Assembly (NCBI RefSeq): GCF_003236305.1
Contig: NZ_POTX01000036.1
Location: forward strand, 1 to 34,209
Length of the DNA: 34,209 bases
Direction: 5' to 3'
DNA from: Micromonospora endophytica
Lineage (GTDB): Bacteria > Actinomycetota > Actinomycetes > Mycobacteriales > Micromonosporaceae
Shown: positions 16,178-24,904 of the stretch, piece by piece
Position numbering within the stretch: the first letter of the stretch is position 1
Layout of the letters: every line of letters starts with the position of its first letter
Position numbers and translations under genes: made by a program
The notes under the pieces: model-generated
Databases searched by the model: none
Seen by the model: only the letters and a program-made list of their open reading frames with translations
Told to the model about the DNA's origin: nothing

Positions 16178-16433
16178 GATGCCCCTCCTTCGTTGCGGGC
16201 GATCGATGGTCCGGTCCGTCGCCCTCACCGAGACTCGTGCACTGCGTGGAGAGCAGCCAGGGCCTAGCGATCCGTGGTTCCGGCCAGCGAGATGCTGCGG
16301 CCGACCCCGTTGACGGGGCGCCGAAGGGCACGACTGTGGTCCCAACCTCGGATCGACAGACCCTGGCTGCCATATCCCTGCGCGGTCAGGGTGATGGAGC
16401 ACGCCCCGTTCGACGTCTATCCGGGGAGAATCG
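16178..16433. other. Divergent intergenic region before the aldehyde oxidoreductase operon
   Basis: No gene is seen. It holds the upstream signals of both the truncated dehydrogenase (-) and the oxidoreductase operon (+). A small perfect hairpin CCCCG-TTGA-CGGGG lies near 16303-16316. GGGGAG 5 bases before 16434 is the ribosome-binding site of the iron-sulfur subunit. Confidence 0.45.
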
Positions 16434-17054
16434 ATGAATCCAAACGACGACGATGGCCAGGGCCGATCGGGCGTGGCCCGCCGGAGCGTTCTGGGTGGCG
16501 GTGCCGCCGCCGCGTTGGCGATACCGCTGCTGCAAGGCGGGGCACCGGCCGCGCAGGCCGCACCGGTAGCCGAGGCGGCGAGCGTCGAACTTGTGACCGT
16601 CAAAGTCAAGGTCAACGGCAAGCCGGTCACGGTACGGGTGGACCCGCGCGTCACGCTGCTCGACACCCTGCGGGAAGAGCTGGAACTCACCGGTACGAAG
16701 AAGGGCTGTGACCGTGGCCAGTGTGGTGCCTGCACCGTGCATGTCGACGGTCGGCGGGTGCTGTCCTGCCTGACGCTCGTGGCCACTGTCGACGAGCGCG
16801 AGGTCACCACGATCGAGGGTCTGGCCCGGGGCGATGTGCTGCACCCGATGCAGCAGGCGTTCATCGAGCGCGACGGTCTCCAGTGCGGCTTCTGCACGCC
16901 GGGGCAGATCATGTCGGCGGTCGGCATGGTCCAGGAGGGCCCTGCCCGCACCGACGACGAGATCCGCGAGCGCATGTCGGGCAACATCTGTCGATGCAGT
17001 TGTTATCCGTTCATCGTGGACGCGATCCGTGACGCGCAGAAGGTGATGCGCTGA
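16434..17054 (+). CDS. paoA: Tat-exported aldehyde oxidoreductase, 2Fe-2S subunit (PaoA-like)
   Basis: ATG 16434 follows GGGGAG by 5 bases; the product has 206 residues. A twin-arginine signal (RRSVLGGG, Arg16-Arg17) precedes an Ala-rich hydrophobic core. The plant-type 2Fe-2S domain uses Cys92, Cys97, Cys100 and Cys112 (KKGCDRGQCGACTVHVDGRR). The second, helical cluster domain uses Cys151, Cys154, Cys186 and Cys188 (QCGFCTPGQ; NICRCSCYP). This matches E. coli PaoA/YagT rather than cytoplasmic xanthine dehydrogenase, which lacks a Tat signal. The subunit passes electrons from molybdenum to FAD and probably carries the whole folded complex out through Tat. First gene of a four-gene operon; its stop overlaps the next start. 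Confidence 0.93.
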   Translation: MNPNDDDGQGRSGVARRSVLGGGAAAALAIPLLQGGAPAAQAAPVAEAASVELVTVKVKVNGKPVTVRVDPRVTLLDTLREELELTGTKKGCDRGQCGACTVHVDGRRVLSCLTLVATVDEREVTTIEGLARGDVLHPMQQAFIERDGLQCGFCTPGQIMSAVGMVQEGPARTDDEIRERMSGNICRCSCYPFIVDAIRDAQKVMR

Positions 17055-18031
17055 TGCGGGCCTACACGTTCACCCAGCCGCGCGGCGTCCGCGAGGCCCT
17101 CGCGGACGCCGGCACCGACACGGCCTTCCTGGCCGGCGGTACGACCCTCGTGGACCTGATGAAGCTCGATGTGGTGACGCCGGCCCGGGTCGTGGACATC
17201 AACCGGCTTCCGCTGCGCGGCATCACGCTCGACCGCGACGGGCTGCACATCGGGGCACTCGAACGGATGAGCGATGTCGCCGCCGACCGCAACGTGCGTC
17301 GGGACTATCCGATGATCGCTCAGGCGTTGGAGCTGAGCGCGTCCGCCCAGCTTCGCAACATGGCGAGCATCGGCGGGAACCTGTTGCAGCGCACCCGGTG
17401 CGGCTACTTCCGTGACGTCACCACCCCCTGCAACAAGCGGGAGCCCGGCAGCGGCTGCTCGGCGCTGACCGGGATCAACCGTACGCACGCGATCCTCGGC
17501 ACCAGCGACGCGTGCGTGGCGACGCACCCCAGCGATCTGGCCGTCGCGCTGGTGGCACTCGGCACCGACGTGCATCTGGTCAGCGGCCAGGGCACTCGTA
17601 CGGTGCCACTCGACACGTTCTACACCCTGCCCGGCAGCACACCCCACCTTGAGAACGTGCTGCGACCGGGCGAGCTGATCGCCGGCATCACGGTCCCCCG
17701 CTCGATGTGGGCGGCGAACTCGGTCTACCTCAAGATCCGCGACCGGCAGTCGTACGAGTTCGCCCTCACCTCGGCAGCTGTCGCCGTCGAGTGGCGCGGC
17801 CGCACCATCAGGCAGGCCCGGATCGCCGCCGGCGGAGTCGGCACCAAGCCCTGGCGACTGCCGGCGGTCGAGAGCGCCCTGGCCGGTCAGCCGGCCACCG
17901 CCGATGTCTTCGAGGCGGCGGTAAGCGCCGCCGCGGACGGTGCCCGGCCGCTGTCGCACAACGGTTTCAAGCCCGCGCTGCTGCGACGCACGCTGGTCCG
18001 GGCCCTCACCGTCCTGGCGGAGAGCCGATGA
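17054..18031 (+). CDS. paoB: Aldehyde oxidoreductase FAD subunit with 4Fe-4S segment (PaoB-like)
   Basis: Product of 325 residues. FAD-binding motifs are FLAGGTTLVDLMK (residues 25-37) and SIGGNLLQRTRC (105-116). The following insertion carries four cysteines, Cys116, Cys126, Cys135 and Cys154 (CGYFRD; PCNKREPGSGCSA; SDACVATHPSD). In E. coli PaoB an equivalent segment binds an extra 4Fe-4S cluster, so the same is expected here. It has no signal of its own and should be exported with the PaoA-like subunit. The start overlaps the previous stop as TGATG. A 19-codon frame starting at 18028 (ATGA with its own stop) may couple translation to the next gene. Confidence 0.93.
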   Translation: MRAYTFTQPRGVREALADAGTDTAFLAGGTTLVDLMKLDVVTPARVVDINRLPLRGITLDRDGLHIGALERMSDVAADRNVRRDYPMIAQALELSASAQLRNMASIGGNLLQRTRCGYFRDVTTPCNKREPGSGCSALTGINRTHAILGTSDACVATHPSDLAVALVALGTDVHLVSGQGTRTVPLDTFYTLPGSTPHLENVLRPGELIAGITVPRSMWAANSVYLKIRDRQSYEFALTSAAVAVEWRGRTIRQARIAAGGVGTKPWRLPAVESALAGQPATADVFEAAVSAAADGARPLSHNGFKPALLRRTLVRALTVLAESR

Positions 18032-18079
18032 ACGGCGAGCCCGAGGCCGTGACCGCACTGGCACGCAGCGGCGGCGCTC

Positions 18080-19291
18080 ATGCTTGAGCTCGCCACCGAA
18101 CTCCTCGAACGGGTCCGCAGCCGGACACCTTTCGTGACCGCCACCGTCACCCGCGTGGAGGGCAGCGCACCGCGCCAGCCCGGCGCGTCGCTTGTCGTCG
18201 ACGCGGACGGCGCGGTGCTGGGCAACGTTTCCGGCGGCTGCGTCGACTCCGCCGTCTATCAGGCGTGTCAGGAGATGCTGCTGGGGGAGCGCGGCCCGAG
18301 AACCCTGCGGTTCGGCTACACCGACGACGACGCGATCGGCGTCGGCCTCACCTGTGGCGGGACGATCGAGCTGTTCCTGCGTCATCACGATCCGGGTGCC
18401 GAACCCGGCCTGGAAGCGGCGTACGTCGACGCCGCCCAGGACGAGCCGGTCGCCGTCGCCACCGTCGTACGCGGCCCGGACACCCACCTCGGACGGGTGA
18501 TCGTGGTGCGTCCCGAGCGTCATCTCGAGGGAACCCTCGGCGACGAACGGCTCGATGAGGTGGCTGCCGTACACGCGACCGGCGTCCTGCACGCCGGGAC
18601 GAGCGGCACTGTGGACATCGGGGTGGCCGACGGCTACTGCCGGCAGCCGATGACCCTGCTTGTCGAGTGCAACACCCCGGCACCACGGATGCTCATCTTC
18701 GGGGCGATCGACCATGCCGCGGCGCTGGCCCGGCTGGGTGCCTTCCTCGACTACCGGGTGACGGTCTGCGATGCGCGGGCCACGTTCGCCACACCGGACA
18801 GATTCCGGTACGCCGACGAGGTCGTCGTCGACTGGCCGCACCGCTACCTGGCAGCCCAGCGCCTCGACGGCAACACCGTCATCTGCGTACTCACCCACGA
18901 TCCGAAGGTCGACGTACCGCTGCTCACCGCCGCCCTGCGGCTGCCGGTCAGTTACGTGGGGGCGATGGGGTCACGGCGTACCCATGAGCAGCGGCTGGTG
19001 CGGCTGCGCGAGGCCGGCCTGACCGACCGGGAACTCAGCCGGCTGCACTCGCCGATCGGGCTCGACCTCGGCGCCCGTACCCCGCAGGAGACGGCGTTGT
19101 CGATCGCGGCGGAGATCGTCTCGCACCGGCACGGCGGTTCCGGGGTGCCGCTGCGCACCGGGGTACCCATCCACCGTCGCGCCGTGGCGTCGTCGGCTTC
19201 CTTCCCGCCGGCCTGGACGGCGGAACACCTCGCTCAGGGCGTCGGCATCACCCGGCCTCGGTCCTCTTCTCGTAGTCAGGAGTCACGATGA
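18080..19291 (+). CDS. XdhC/PaoD-type molybdenum cofactor maturation factor
   Basis: Product of 403 residues. The N-terminal XdhC domain shows VEGSAPRQPGASLVV and LGNVSGGCVDSAVYQ, the conserved SAPR and GGCV blocks. The C-terminal XdhC Rossmann domain shows RMLIFGAIDHAAALARLG, YADEVVVDWPHRYL, VCVLTHDPKVD-type (actual ICVLTHDPKVDVPLL) and SYVGAMGSRRTHEQR. Such proteins bind molybdenum cofactor, help its sulfuration and insert it into the large subunit; they remain in the cytoplasm. A Ser/Arg-rich tail of ~50 residues is additional. Its position between FAD and molybdenum subunits differs from E. coli, where paoD comes last. Its stop overlaps the next start. Confidence 0.92.
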   Translation: MLELATELLERVRSRTPFVTATVTRVEGSAPRQPGASLVVDADGAVLGNVSGGCVDSAVYQACQEMLLGERGPRTLRFGYTDDDAIGVGLTCGGTIELFLRHHDPGAEPGLEAAYVDAAQDEPVAVATVVRGPDTHLGRVIVVRPERHLEGTLGDERLDEVAAVHATGVLHAGTSGTVDIGVADGYCRQPMTLLVECNTPAPRMLIFGAIDHAAALARLGAFLDYRVTVCDARATFATPDRFRYADEVVVDWPHRYLAAQRLDGNTVICVLTHDPKVDVPLLTAALRLPVSYVGAMGSRRTHEQRLVRLREAGLTDRELSRLHSPIGLDLGARTPQETALSIAAEIVSHRHGGSGVPLRTGVPIHRRAVASSASFPPAWTAEHLAQGVGITRPRSSSRSQESR

Positions 19292-21501
19292 CCGTCTCCC
19301 CACTCGGCCGCGACATCGACCGCGTCGACGGCCGGGCGAAGGCCACCGGCACCGCCCGGTACTCGGCCGACTACCCGGCCGCGAACCTGGCGCACGCCTA
19401 TCTGGTCACCAGCACCATCGCGCGGGGCACGATCTCCGCGATGGACACCACCGCGGCGCAGAACGCACCAGGCGTCATCCGGGTCTACAGCCCGTTCAAC
19501 AAACTCGGGCTGCGGCCGGTGCCCGGCGCCGGGGAGAACTACGCACCCCTGGAGGACACCCAGATCCGGTTCCGGGGACAGATCATCGCCATGGTGGTCG
19601 CCGAGCGGCTCGAGCAGGCGCGGGACGCCGCCCGGCTGGTCCACACGACCTACGACGAGCAGACGCCGCGGTTGTCCCTCGCCGACGAGCCTCGCGTGCC
19701 GGCTACCGGGCCGCCCGGCGTACCCGCGCCGAGCGCCACCGTCCTCGCCCCGGGTGTCCCCTCGATCGAGGCGGCGCTCGCCGCGAGCGACGTCGTCGTG
19801 GAGGCCTCCTTCCATCAGCCGATGCAGCATCCCGCCGCGATGGAACTTCATTCCGTCCTCGCCGAGTGGAACAGCGACCAGACCCAGCTGATTCTGTACA
19901 GCGGCGCGCAACTGCCCCACACCTCCGCCATGGTGGCCGCCGGGCGGCTCGGCGTCGCGCCGACGGCGGTGCGGCTGATCGCCCCGTACGTGGGCGGTGG
20001 TTTCGGCAGCCGGGTCTTTCCGTGGTACGACGCCGCCCTGGCCGCGGCCGCGGCCCGCCAACTGAACCGCCCGGTCAAGCTGGTCCTGTCCCGGGAACAG
20101 GTGTTCACGGTGGTCGGCCATCGCAGTGCGGTCAACCAGACCATCAAACTGGGTGCCTCCCGCGACGGGGTCCTCAACGCGGTCAGTCACGTCAGCGACG
20201 CCGCGGTGCCGTTCGTCGGCTACCGGTGGATGCAGCCGGCCGTGGACGTCTCGGCTGTGCTGTACAAGACCCCGAACGTGGCGTTCGACCAGCGGCACGT
20301 CATGCTCGACGTACCTCCGGCCTGCGCCATGCGGGCACCCAACGAGGCTCCCGGAGCCTTCGCGCTGGAGACCGCGATGGATGAACTCGCCGTCGCCACC
20401 GGCCTCGACCCGGTCGAGTTGCGGCTGCGTAACTACGCCACCACCGTGCCCGGGACGGACCGGCGGTGGTCGAGCAAGCATCTCGACGACTGCTATCGCA
20501 TCGGTGCCCAACGCTTCGGCTGGTCGGCCCGCCGCGCCAGGCCCGGCAGCCGGGTCGACGGGCAGTGGCTGGTCGGGATGGGGATGGCCAGCGCCATCTA
20601 CCCGGGCGGCCGCAGGCCGGAACCCATTCAGGCCCGGGTCCAGTTGCGTGATGACGGCACCGCCCTGGTCTCCTCGGCGACCGCGGACACGGGCACGGGC
20701 GCGACCACCCTGCTGGCCATCACCGGAGCCCACGGGCTGGGCATCCCGCTGCGCCGGGTGAGATCCGAAGCCGGTGACACCGCGCTCCCGCAGGGCGCGC
20801 CGTCCGTGGGATCGACCGCCGCGGCCAGTACCGTGCCGGCCGTCGAAGCCGCCGTCGAAGGGGCGGTCGCCGCACTCATCCAGGAAGCGGTCAGCAATCC
20901 ACTGTCACCCTGGCACGGTGCGAACAGCGAGGAACTGACGTACGAGAAGGGTCAACTGCGGGGTAGGGGCCAGTCGATGCCCTTCGGCCGCCTGCTCACC
21001 ACGATCGACCGTCGGAACGTCGAGGCCACCGCGACGGCCCAGCCCGGCCCGGAAGCGGGAGAGTACAAGTTCCACAGCTTCGGCGCGCACTTCTGCGAGG
21101 TCAGAGTCAACCGGTACACCGGTGAACCCCGCATCACCCGCTTCACCACTGTGGTGGACGCCGGCCGGATCGTGAACGCCCAGGCCGCCCGGAGTCAGCT
21201 CGTCGGAGGCGTCATCTTCGGCATCGGGCACGCGTTGCTGGAGGACGACCCGCTCGAACTCGACACCGGGCGGGTGGCCGCCGGCAACATGGCCGACTAC
21301 ATGGTCCCGGTGAACGCCGACATTCCCGCCATCGACGTCCACTTTCTCGACCGTCCCGATCCCGTCATCAACAGCCTTGGCGCTCGGGGTCTCGGCGAGC
21401 TCGGCACCGTCGGCTCCGCAGCCGCTGTCGGCAACGCCATCTTCAACGCCACCGGCAAGCGGATCCGCAGCCTCCCCATCACCCTCGACAAACTGCTGTG
21501 A
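19288..21501 (+). CDS. paoC: Aldehyde oxidoreductase molybdopterin subunit (PaoC-like)
   Basis: Product of 737 residues, the PaoC length and about the same as the isolated xanthine-dehydrogenase-type domain. It opens GRDIDRVDGRAKATGTARYS, the usual start of the family. Cofactor-contact regions include GGGFGSRVFPW (about residues 236-246), MRAPNEAPGAFALE (about 347-360) and TADTGTGATT. The catalytic Glu is in GARGLGELGTVGSAAAVGNA (about residue 702). No signal peptide is present, consistent with piggy-back Tat export on the small subunit. It should oxidise aldehydes to acids with water and pass electrons inward; the physiological aldehyde is unknown. Last gene of the operon; a strong terminator follows. 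Confidence 0.94.
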   Translation: MTVSPLGRDIDRVDGRAKATGTARYSADYPAANLAHAYLVTSTIARGTISAMDTTAAQNAPGVIRVYSPFNKLGLRPVPGAGENYAPLEDTQIRFRGQIIAMVVAERLEQARDAARLVHTTYDEQTPRLSLADEPRVPATGPPGVPAPSATVLAPGVPSIEAALAASDVVVEASFHQPMQHPAAMELHSVLAEWNSDQTQLILYSGAQLPHTSAMVAAGRLGVAPTAVRLIAPYVGGGFGSRVFPWYDAALAAAAARQLNRPVKLVLSREQVFTVVGHRSAVNQTIKLGASRDGVLNAVSHVSDAAVPFVGYRWMQPAVDVSAVLYKTPNVAFDQRHVMLDVPPACAMRAPNEAPGAFALETAMDELAVATGLDPVELRLRNYATTVPGTDRRWSSKHLDDCYRIGAQRFGWSARRARPGSRVDGQWLVGMGMASAIYPGGRRPEPIQARVQLRDDGTALVSSATADTGTGATTLLAITGAHGLGIPLRRVRSEAGDTALPQGAPSVGSTAAASTVPAVEAAVEGAVAALIQEAVSNPLSPWHGANSEELTYEKGQLRGRGQSMPFGRLLTTIDRRNVEATATAQPGPEAGEYKFHSFGAHFCEVRVNRYTGEPRITRFTTVVDAGRIVNAQAARSQLVGGVIFGIGHALLEDDPLELDTGRVAAGNMADYMVPVNADIPAIDVHFLDRPDPVINSLGARGLGELGTVGSAAAVGNAIFNATGKRIRSLPITLDKLL

Positions 21502-21520
21502 GCTCCGTGACGATCTCGGC

Positions 21521-21564
21521 GGATGCCCGGTGACCTGGAGGAGTTTCCTGGCCACCGGGCATCC
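21521..21564. terminator. Bidirectional terminator after the oxidoreductase operon
   Basis: GGATGCCCGGTG (21521-21532) pairs perfectly with CACCGGGCATCC (21553-21564). It lies between the oxidoreductase operon (+) and a convergent small gene (-), so it can serve both. Confidence 0.8.
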
Positions 21565-21575
21565 GTCGGATGGCG

Positions 21576-21797
21576 CTACTTGGTGCCGGTGAGGGCGACC
21601 AGGGCGCTGGCGGTGCGGAAGTACGGGTTGCGGCCGAGGTCGCCGACGGTGGTGATGTTGAAGGCGTCCTTGAGCAGCTTGGCGTCGCCGTCGCTGACCC
21701 CGGCGAGGGCGGATACCGGGGCGTCGACGATCTCGGTGAGGGTCTTGTCCTGGTAGGCCTTGTCGACCAGCTTGGTGAGGTCGGCGGTGACGGGCAT
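21576..21797 (-). CDS. Small helix-hairpin-helix-like protein
   Basis: The ATG at 21797 has AAAGGAG 6 bases upstream; the product has 73 residues. The central ALAGVSDGDAKLLKDAFNIT then TVGDLGRN is the pattern of a helix-hairpin-helix of the DUF4332/SAM-like sort (L-x-G-V-S-x-x-x-A-x-x-L). The N-terminus ADLTKLVDKAYQDKTLTEIV and C-terminus ALVALTGTK are amphipathic. It has no signal peptide or transmembrane segment. DNA or protein binding is plausible from the fold, but nothing in the context shows its job. Confidence 0.85.
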   Translation of the reverse strand: MPVTADLTKLVDKAYQDKTLTEIVDAPVSALAGVSDGDAKLLKDAFNITTVGDLGRNPYFRTASALVALTGTK

Positions 21798-22276
21798 GCA
21801 CACTCCTTTGAAATCCCGATCGGGCGATCCGACCGGTTGCGGACAAACCTGCCGAATTAGATCATGCCTGTGCTGTTGGATCCCACTGTGGATCTGCGGT
21901 GGTTTATGCCTCTTGGTCGCCGCCATCGTCGTCACCCGCAACGAGATCAACAGCGTCCATAATGGATGCCATCGCGCCCGGGAAACTACCAACGCCACCT
22001 GAGAAGTAGCTGAGAGCATCCGAATCATTACTCTCGAGTGGTGCTGTGTGGGTGTCGAGTCCGGCTGGAGTGCGGCCGCCACCCCCACCGCACGCGCACG
22101 GGCCGCTGATGCTCTCGCCTTCAGGTGCAGGCGGGAGCTCTCACCGCGCGGTGTTCCCCAGGTGCGGCGTGGCGGCGAGCACACAGCAACATTTCAGGAT
22201 GCCTGCCTAGCCTGGCCGGCATGTCCCGCGATGGTGAGCCTCCCAGTACCGACCAGCCTGAGGTCCGAGAGGTGGC
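21798..22276. other. Gene-poor divergent intergenic region
   Basis: No convincing gene is visible in these 479 bases. The stretch around 21855-22030 is noticeably poorer in GC than its surroundings, as expected for promoters or foreign DNA. It must hold promoters for the small helix-hairpin-helix gene (-) and for the CNNM pair (+). Confidence 0.45.
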
Positions 22277-23653
22277 GTGCCGGTGACCGAGTGGCTGCTG
22301 CTGGCCGTCGCGGTCCTGCTGATCGCGGCGAACGCACTGTTCGTGGCCGCGGAATTCGCCTTCGTGACGGTCGATCGGGCGACGGTCGAGCGCCGGGCGC
22401 AAGACGGCGATCGCCGCTCCGCTGGACTATTGGCAGGGTTACGGACCTTGTCCACCCAGCTGTCCGGGGCCCAGCTGGGCATCACTGTCACCAGTCTGAT
22501 CGTCGGGTTCCTGGCCGAGCCGTCCCTGGCCACGCTGCTGCGCGGCCCGCTCGGGCTCACCGGCCTCTCCGACTCCGCGGTGACCACCATGTCGCTGGCG
22601 CTGGCGCTGGCGCTGGCGACGGGCTTCCAGATGGTCTTCGGTGAACTCGTTCCGAAGAACTGGGCGATCTCCGAGCCGCTGCGCGTAGGCCGCGCCGTCG
22701 CCGGGGCGCAGCGCGGCTTCACCACCGCCGCCGGCCCGCTGATCCGTTTCCTCAACGGCACCGCCAACCGGATCCTTCGCCTGATGGGCATCGAACCGAC
22801 CGAGGAACTGGCCTCGGCGCGGTCCCCGCAGGAACTGGCCTCGCTAGTCAGCCGATCCGGCCAGGAGGGCACCCTCGACGCGCGGACCGCGGAACTTGTC
22901 GCGCGTTCGATCGACTTCGGCGAGCGTACGGCGGCCGATGTGATGACCCCGCGTACCCGCGTGCGGTTCGTCGCCGCCGACGCGCCCGCAGCGGAGGTCC
23001 TGGCCCTCGCCGCCGGCACCGGGCACGCCCGATTCCCGGTCACCGGCACCGGCGTGGACGACGTCGTCGGCGCGGTGCACTTCAAGCACGCCCTGGCCGT
23101 GCCCGCCGTAGAGCGGTCCACGCAGTCGGTCCGGACGATCATGTCCGGTCTGCCGGAGGTGCCGGAGACCATGCCGCTGGATCCACTGCTGGCTGTCCTG
23201 CGCGAGCAGGGACTGCAGATGGCGGTCGTCGTTGACGAGTACGGCGGCACTGCTGGCATCGTCACGCTGGAGGATCTCGTCGAGGAGATCGTCGGTGAGA
23301 TCGCCGACGAGCAGGACGCCCCGCATCGCCGCCACCACCGCGCCGCCGACGGCACGTGGACCCTGTCCGGCCTGCTGCGCCCCGACGAGGCGTCCCGGCT
23401 GATCGGCCTCGACCTGCCGGAGGCGCGGGACACCGACACCCTCGGCGGGCTCGTGACCGAGCACCTCGGCCGCTTCCCGCAGGTCGGCGACACCATCACC
23501 CTGCCCGTCGCCGACCGGAACCAATCCGACCCGGACGGTCTACCGACCCCCACCCATGCCGAACTCGCCGTCACCCGGCTCGACGGCCGCCGTGTCGACC
23601 GGCTCACCCTGCGCCGTACCGACAACCACCTGAGCGAGGAAGCCCGGTCATGA
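22277..23653 (+). CDS. CNNM/CorC-type membrane protein, long form
   Basis: The GTG at 22277 follows GAGAGG by about 5 bases; the product has 458 residues. An N-terminal DUF21/CNNM membrane domain (residues ~1-190) has an anchored first helix (LLLAVAVLLIAANALFVAAE), SGAQLGITVTSLIVGFLAEP and FGELVPKNWAI. A CBS pair follows (~205-340; DVMTPRTRVRF, VVVDEYGGTAGIVTLEDLVE). A C-terminal CorC_HlyC domain (~360-440; LSGLLRPDEASRLIGL) completes it. CNNM proteins export Mg2+ with Na+, gated by nucleotide at the CBS pair; family members also carry the old label haemolysin C. It overlaps the next gene as ATGA. Confidence 0.93.
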   Translation: MPVTEWLLLAVAVLLIAANALFVAAEFAFVTVDRATVERRAQDGDRRSAGLLAGLRTLSTQLSGAQLGITVTSLIVGFLAEPSLATLLRGPLGLTGLSDSAVTTMSLALALALATGFQMVFGELVPKNWAISEPLRVGRAVAGAQRGFTTAAGPLIRFLNGTANRILRLMGIEPTEELASARSPQELASLVSRSGQEGTLDARTAELVARSIDFGERTAADVMTPRTRVRFVAADAPAAEVLALAAGTGHARFPVTGTGVDDVVGAVHFKHALAVPAVERSTQSVRTIMSGLPEVPETMPLDPLLAVLREQGLQMAVVVDEYGGTAGIVTLEDLVEEIVGEIADEQDAPHRRHHRAADGTWTLSGLLRPDEASRLIGLDLPEARDTDTLGGLVTEHLGRFPQVGDTITLPVADRNQSDPDGLPTPTHAELAVTRLDGRRVDRLTLRRTDNHLSEEARS

Positions 23654-24714
23654 GCGACCTCACCGCGATCCTGCTGGCCGTGGCGCTGCTGGCCGGCAAC
23701 GCCTTCTTCGTCGGGGCGGAGTTCGCCCTGATCTCCGCCCGCCGTACACAGATCGAACCGCGCGTCGCGGCCGGCTCGTCCATCGCCCGGATCACCCTAC
23801 GGGCGATGGAGAACGTCTCCCTGATGATGGCGGGCGCGCAACTCGGCATCACCGTCTGCTCCCTCGGCCTCGGCGCGATCGGTGAACCCGCTGTGGCGCA
23901 CCTGCTGGAGAAGCCCTTCGCCGCCGTCGACGTACCCGAGGCGCTGCTGCATCCCATCGCGTTCACCATCGCCCTGGCAGTCGTGGTGTTCCTGCACATG
24001 GTGCTCGGCGAGATGGTGCCCAAGAACATCGCCCTCGCCGGCCCTGAACGCTCCGCCCTGATCCTGGGGCCGGTGCTCTACGGAATCGTCACCGTCCTGC
24101 GTCCGCTGATCTGGCTGCTCAACCAGATCGCCAACGCCGTCCTGCGGCTGCTGCGCGTCACTCCGAAGGACGAGGTGGCCTCCACCTTCACCAACGAGGA
24201 GATCGCCGGGTTCATCGCCCAGTCCCGTCAGGAAGGGCTGATCGACCAGCAGGAACACGACCTGCTCACCGGCGCGCTGGCCTTCAACGATCAGACCGCC
24301 GCCACCGTCGCGCTCCCGCTGACCTCGCTCATCACCCTGCCCCGGGACACCACCGTCGCCGAGCTCGAACGCCAGTGCGCGGCAACCGGATTCTCCCGTT
24401 TCCCGCTCACCGACCCACAGGGCGAGCTCACCGGGTACGTCCATGTCAAGGACATCCTCGAGCTGCCAGCCGAACAGCACGACGAGCCGCTCGACCCGGG
24501 GCTGATCCGACCGCTCGCGACCCTCGACTCGACCAGGCCGCTGCGCGACGCGCTCACCGTCATGCAACACCGCGGCGCCCACCTCGCCACCGTCGTCGAC
24601 CTGTCCGGCCAACTCCTCGGCCTGGCCGCGCTCGAGGACATCGTCGAGAAGCTCGTCGGCGAGGTCCGCGACGCCACCCAACACACCACCGACCGCACAA
24701 TGGTTCCCTCATGA
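23650..24714 (+). CDS. CNNM/CorC-type membrane protein, short form
   Basis: The ATG at 23650 overlaps the stop of the previous gene, so both are co-translated; the product has 354 residues. It has the same DUF21 domain (LLAGNAFFVGAEFALISARR, MAGAQLGITVCSLGLGAIGE, VLGEMVPKNIALAGPERSAL) and a CBS pair, but lacks the CorC_HlyC domain and the usual DEYGGT sequence (here VVDLSGQLLGLAALEDIVEK). Adjacent long and short CNNM genes are common in actinobacteria, and the pair may form a hetero-oligomer. Confidence 0.93.
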   Translation: MSDLTAILLAVALLAGNAFFVGAEFALISARRTQIEPRVAAGSSIARITLRAMENVSLMMAGAQLGITVCSLGLGAIGEPAVAHLLEKPFAAVDVPEALLHPIAFTIALAVVVFLHMVLGEMVPKNIALAGPERSALILGPVLYGIVTVLRPLIWLLNQIANAVLRLLRVTPKDEVASTFTNEEIAGFIAQSRQEGLIDQQEHDLLTGALAFNDQTAATVALPLTSLITLPRDTTVAELERQCAATGFSRFPLTDPQGELTGYVHVKDILELPAEQHDEPLDPGLIRPLATLDSTRPLRDALTVMQHRGAHLATVVDLSGQLLGLAALEDIVEKLVGEVRDATQHTTDRTMVPS

Positions 24715-24904
24715 CCCGGCGTCCGTGGTAGCTGTTGCAGCTCGATCGGCTTGCTGTACTTCGTGTCCGGGCGCATCAGCAGTGTCAACCAGTGCAGGCT
24801 CGCTCGTGCAGCACACCGAGCAGCGCGGCCAGCCACACGACCTTACGGCTGGACCCGATCTGACCCGATCAACCCGAGATGAGCGGCAAGTGGTCTGCGA
24901 GGCG
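24715..24904. other. Convergent intergenic region with a possible membrane-protein scrap
   Basis: On the minus strand a short frame reads HWLTLLMRPDTKYSKPIELQ (about 24735-24795). It looks like part of a real protein, but no start or continuation is present and I do not recognise it. No hairpin terminator is obvious. Confidence 0.3.

Noticed and set aside
18028-18087. Separate 19-codon gene before the XdhC-type gene
   Set aside because: It overlaps both neighbours and has no domain; at most it is a translational-coupling frame.
17003-18898. Very long minus-strand open frame (631 codons) opposite the oxidoreductase operon
   Set aside because: It is antisense to well-supported genes with clear motifs, has no recognisable domain, and is the expected by-product of high-GC codon bias. 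The same holds for 19276-20733 (-).
16434-21501. Xanthine dehydrogenase or carbon monoxide dehydrogenase
   Set aside because: The Tat signal, the NICRCSCYP ending of the small subunit and the four-cysteine insert of the FAD subunit point to a PaoABC-type aldehyde oxidoreductase instead.
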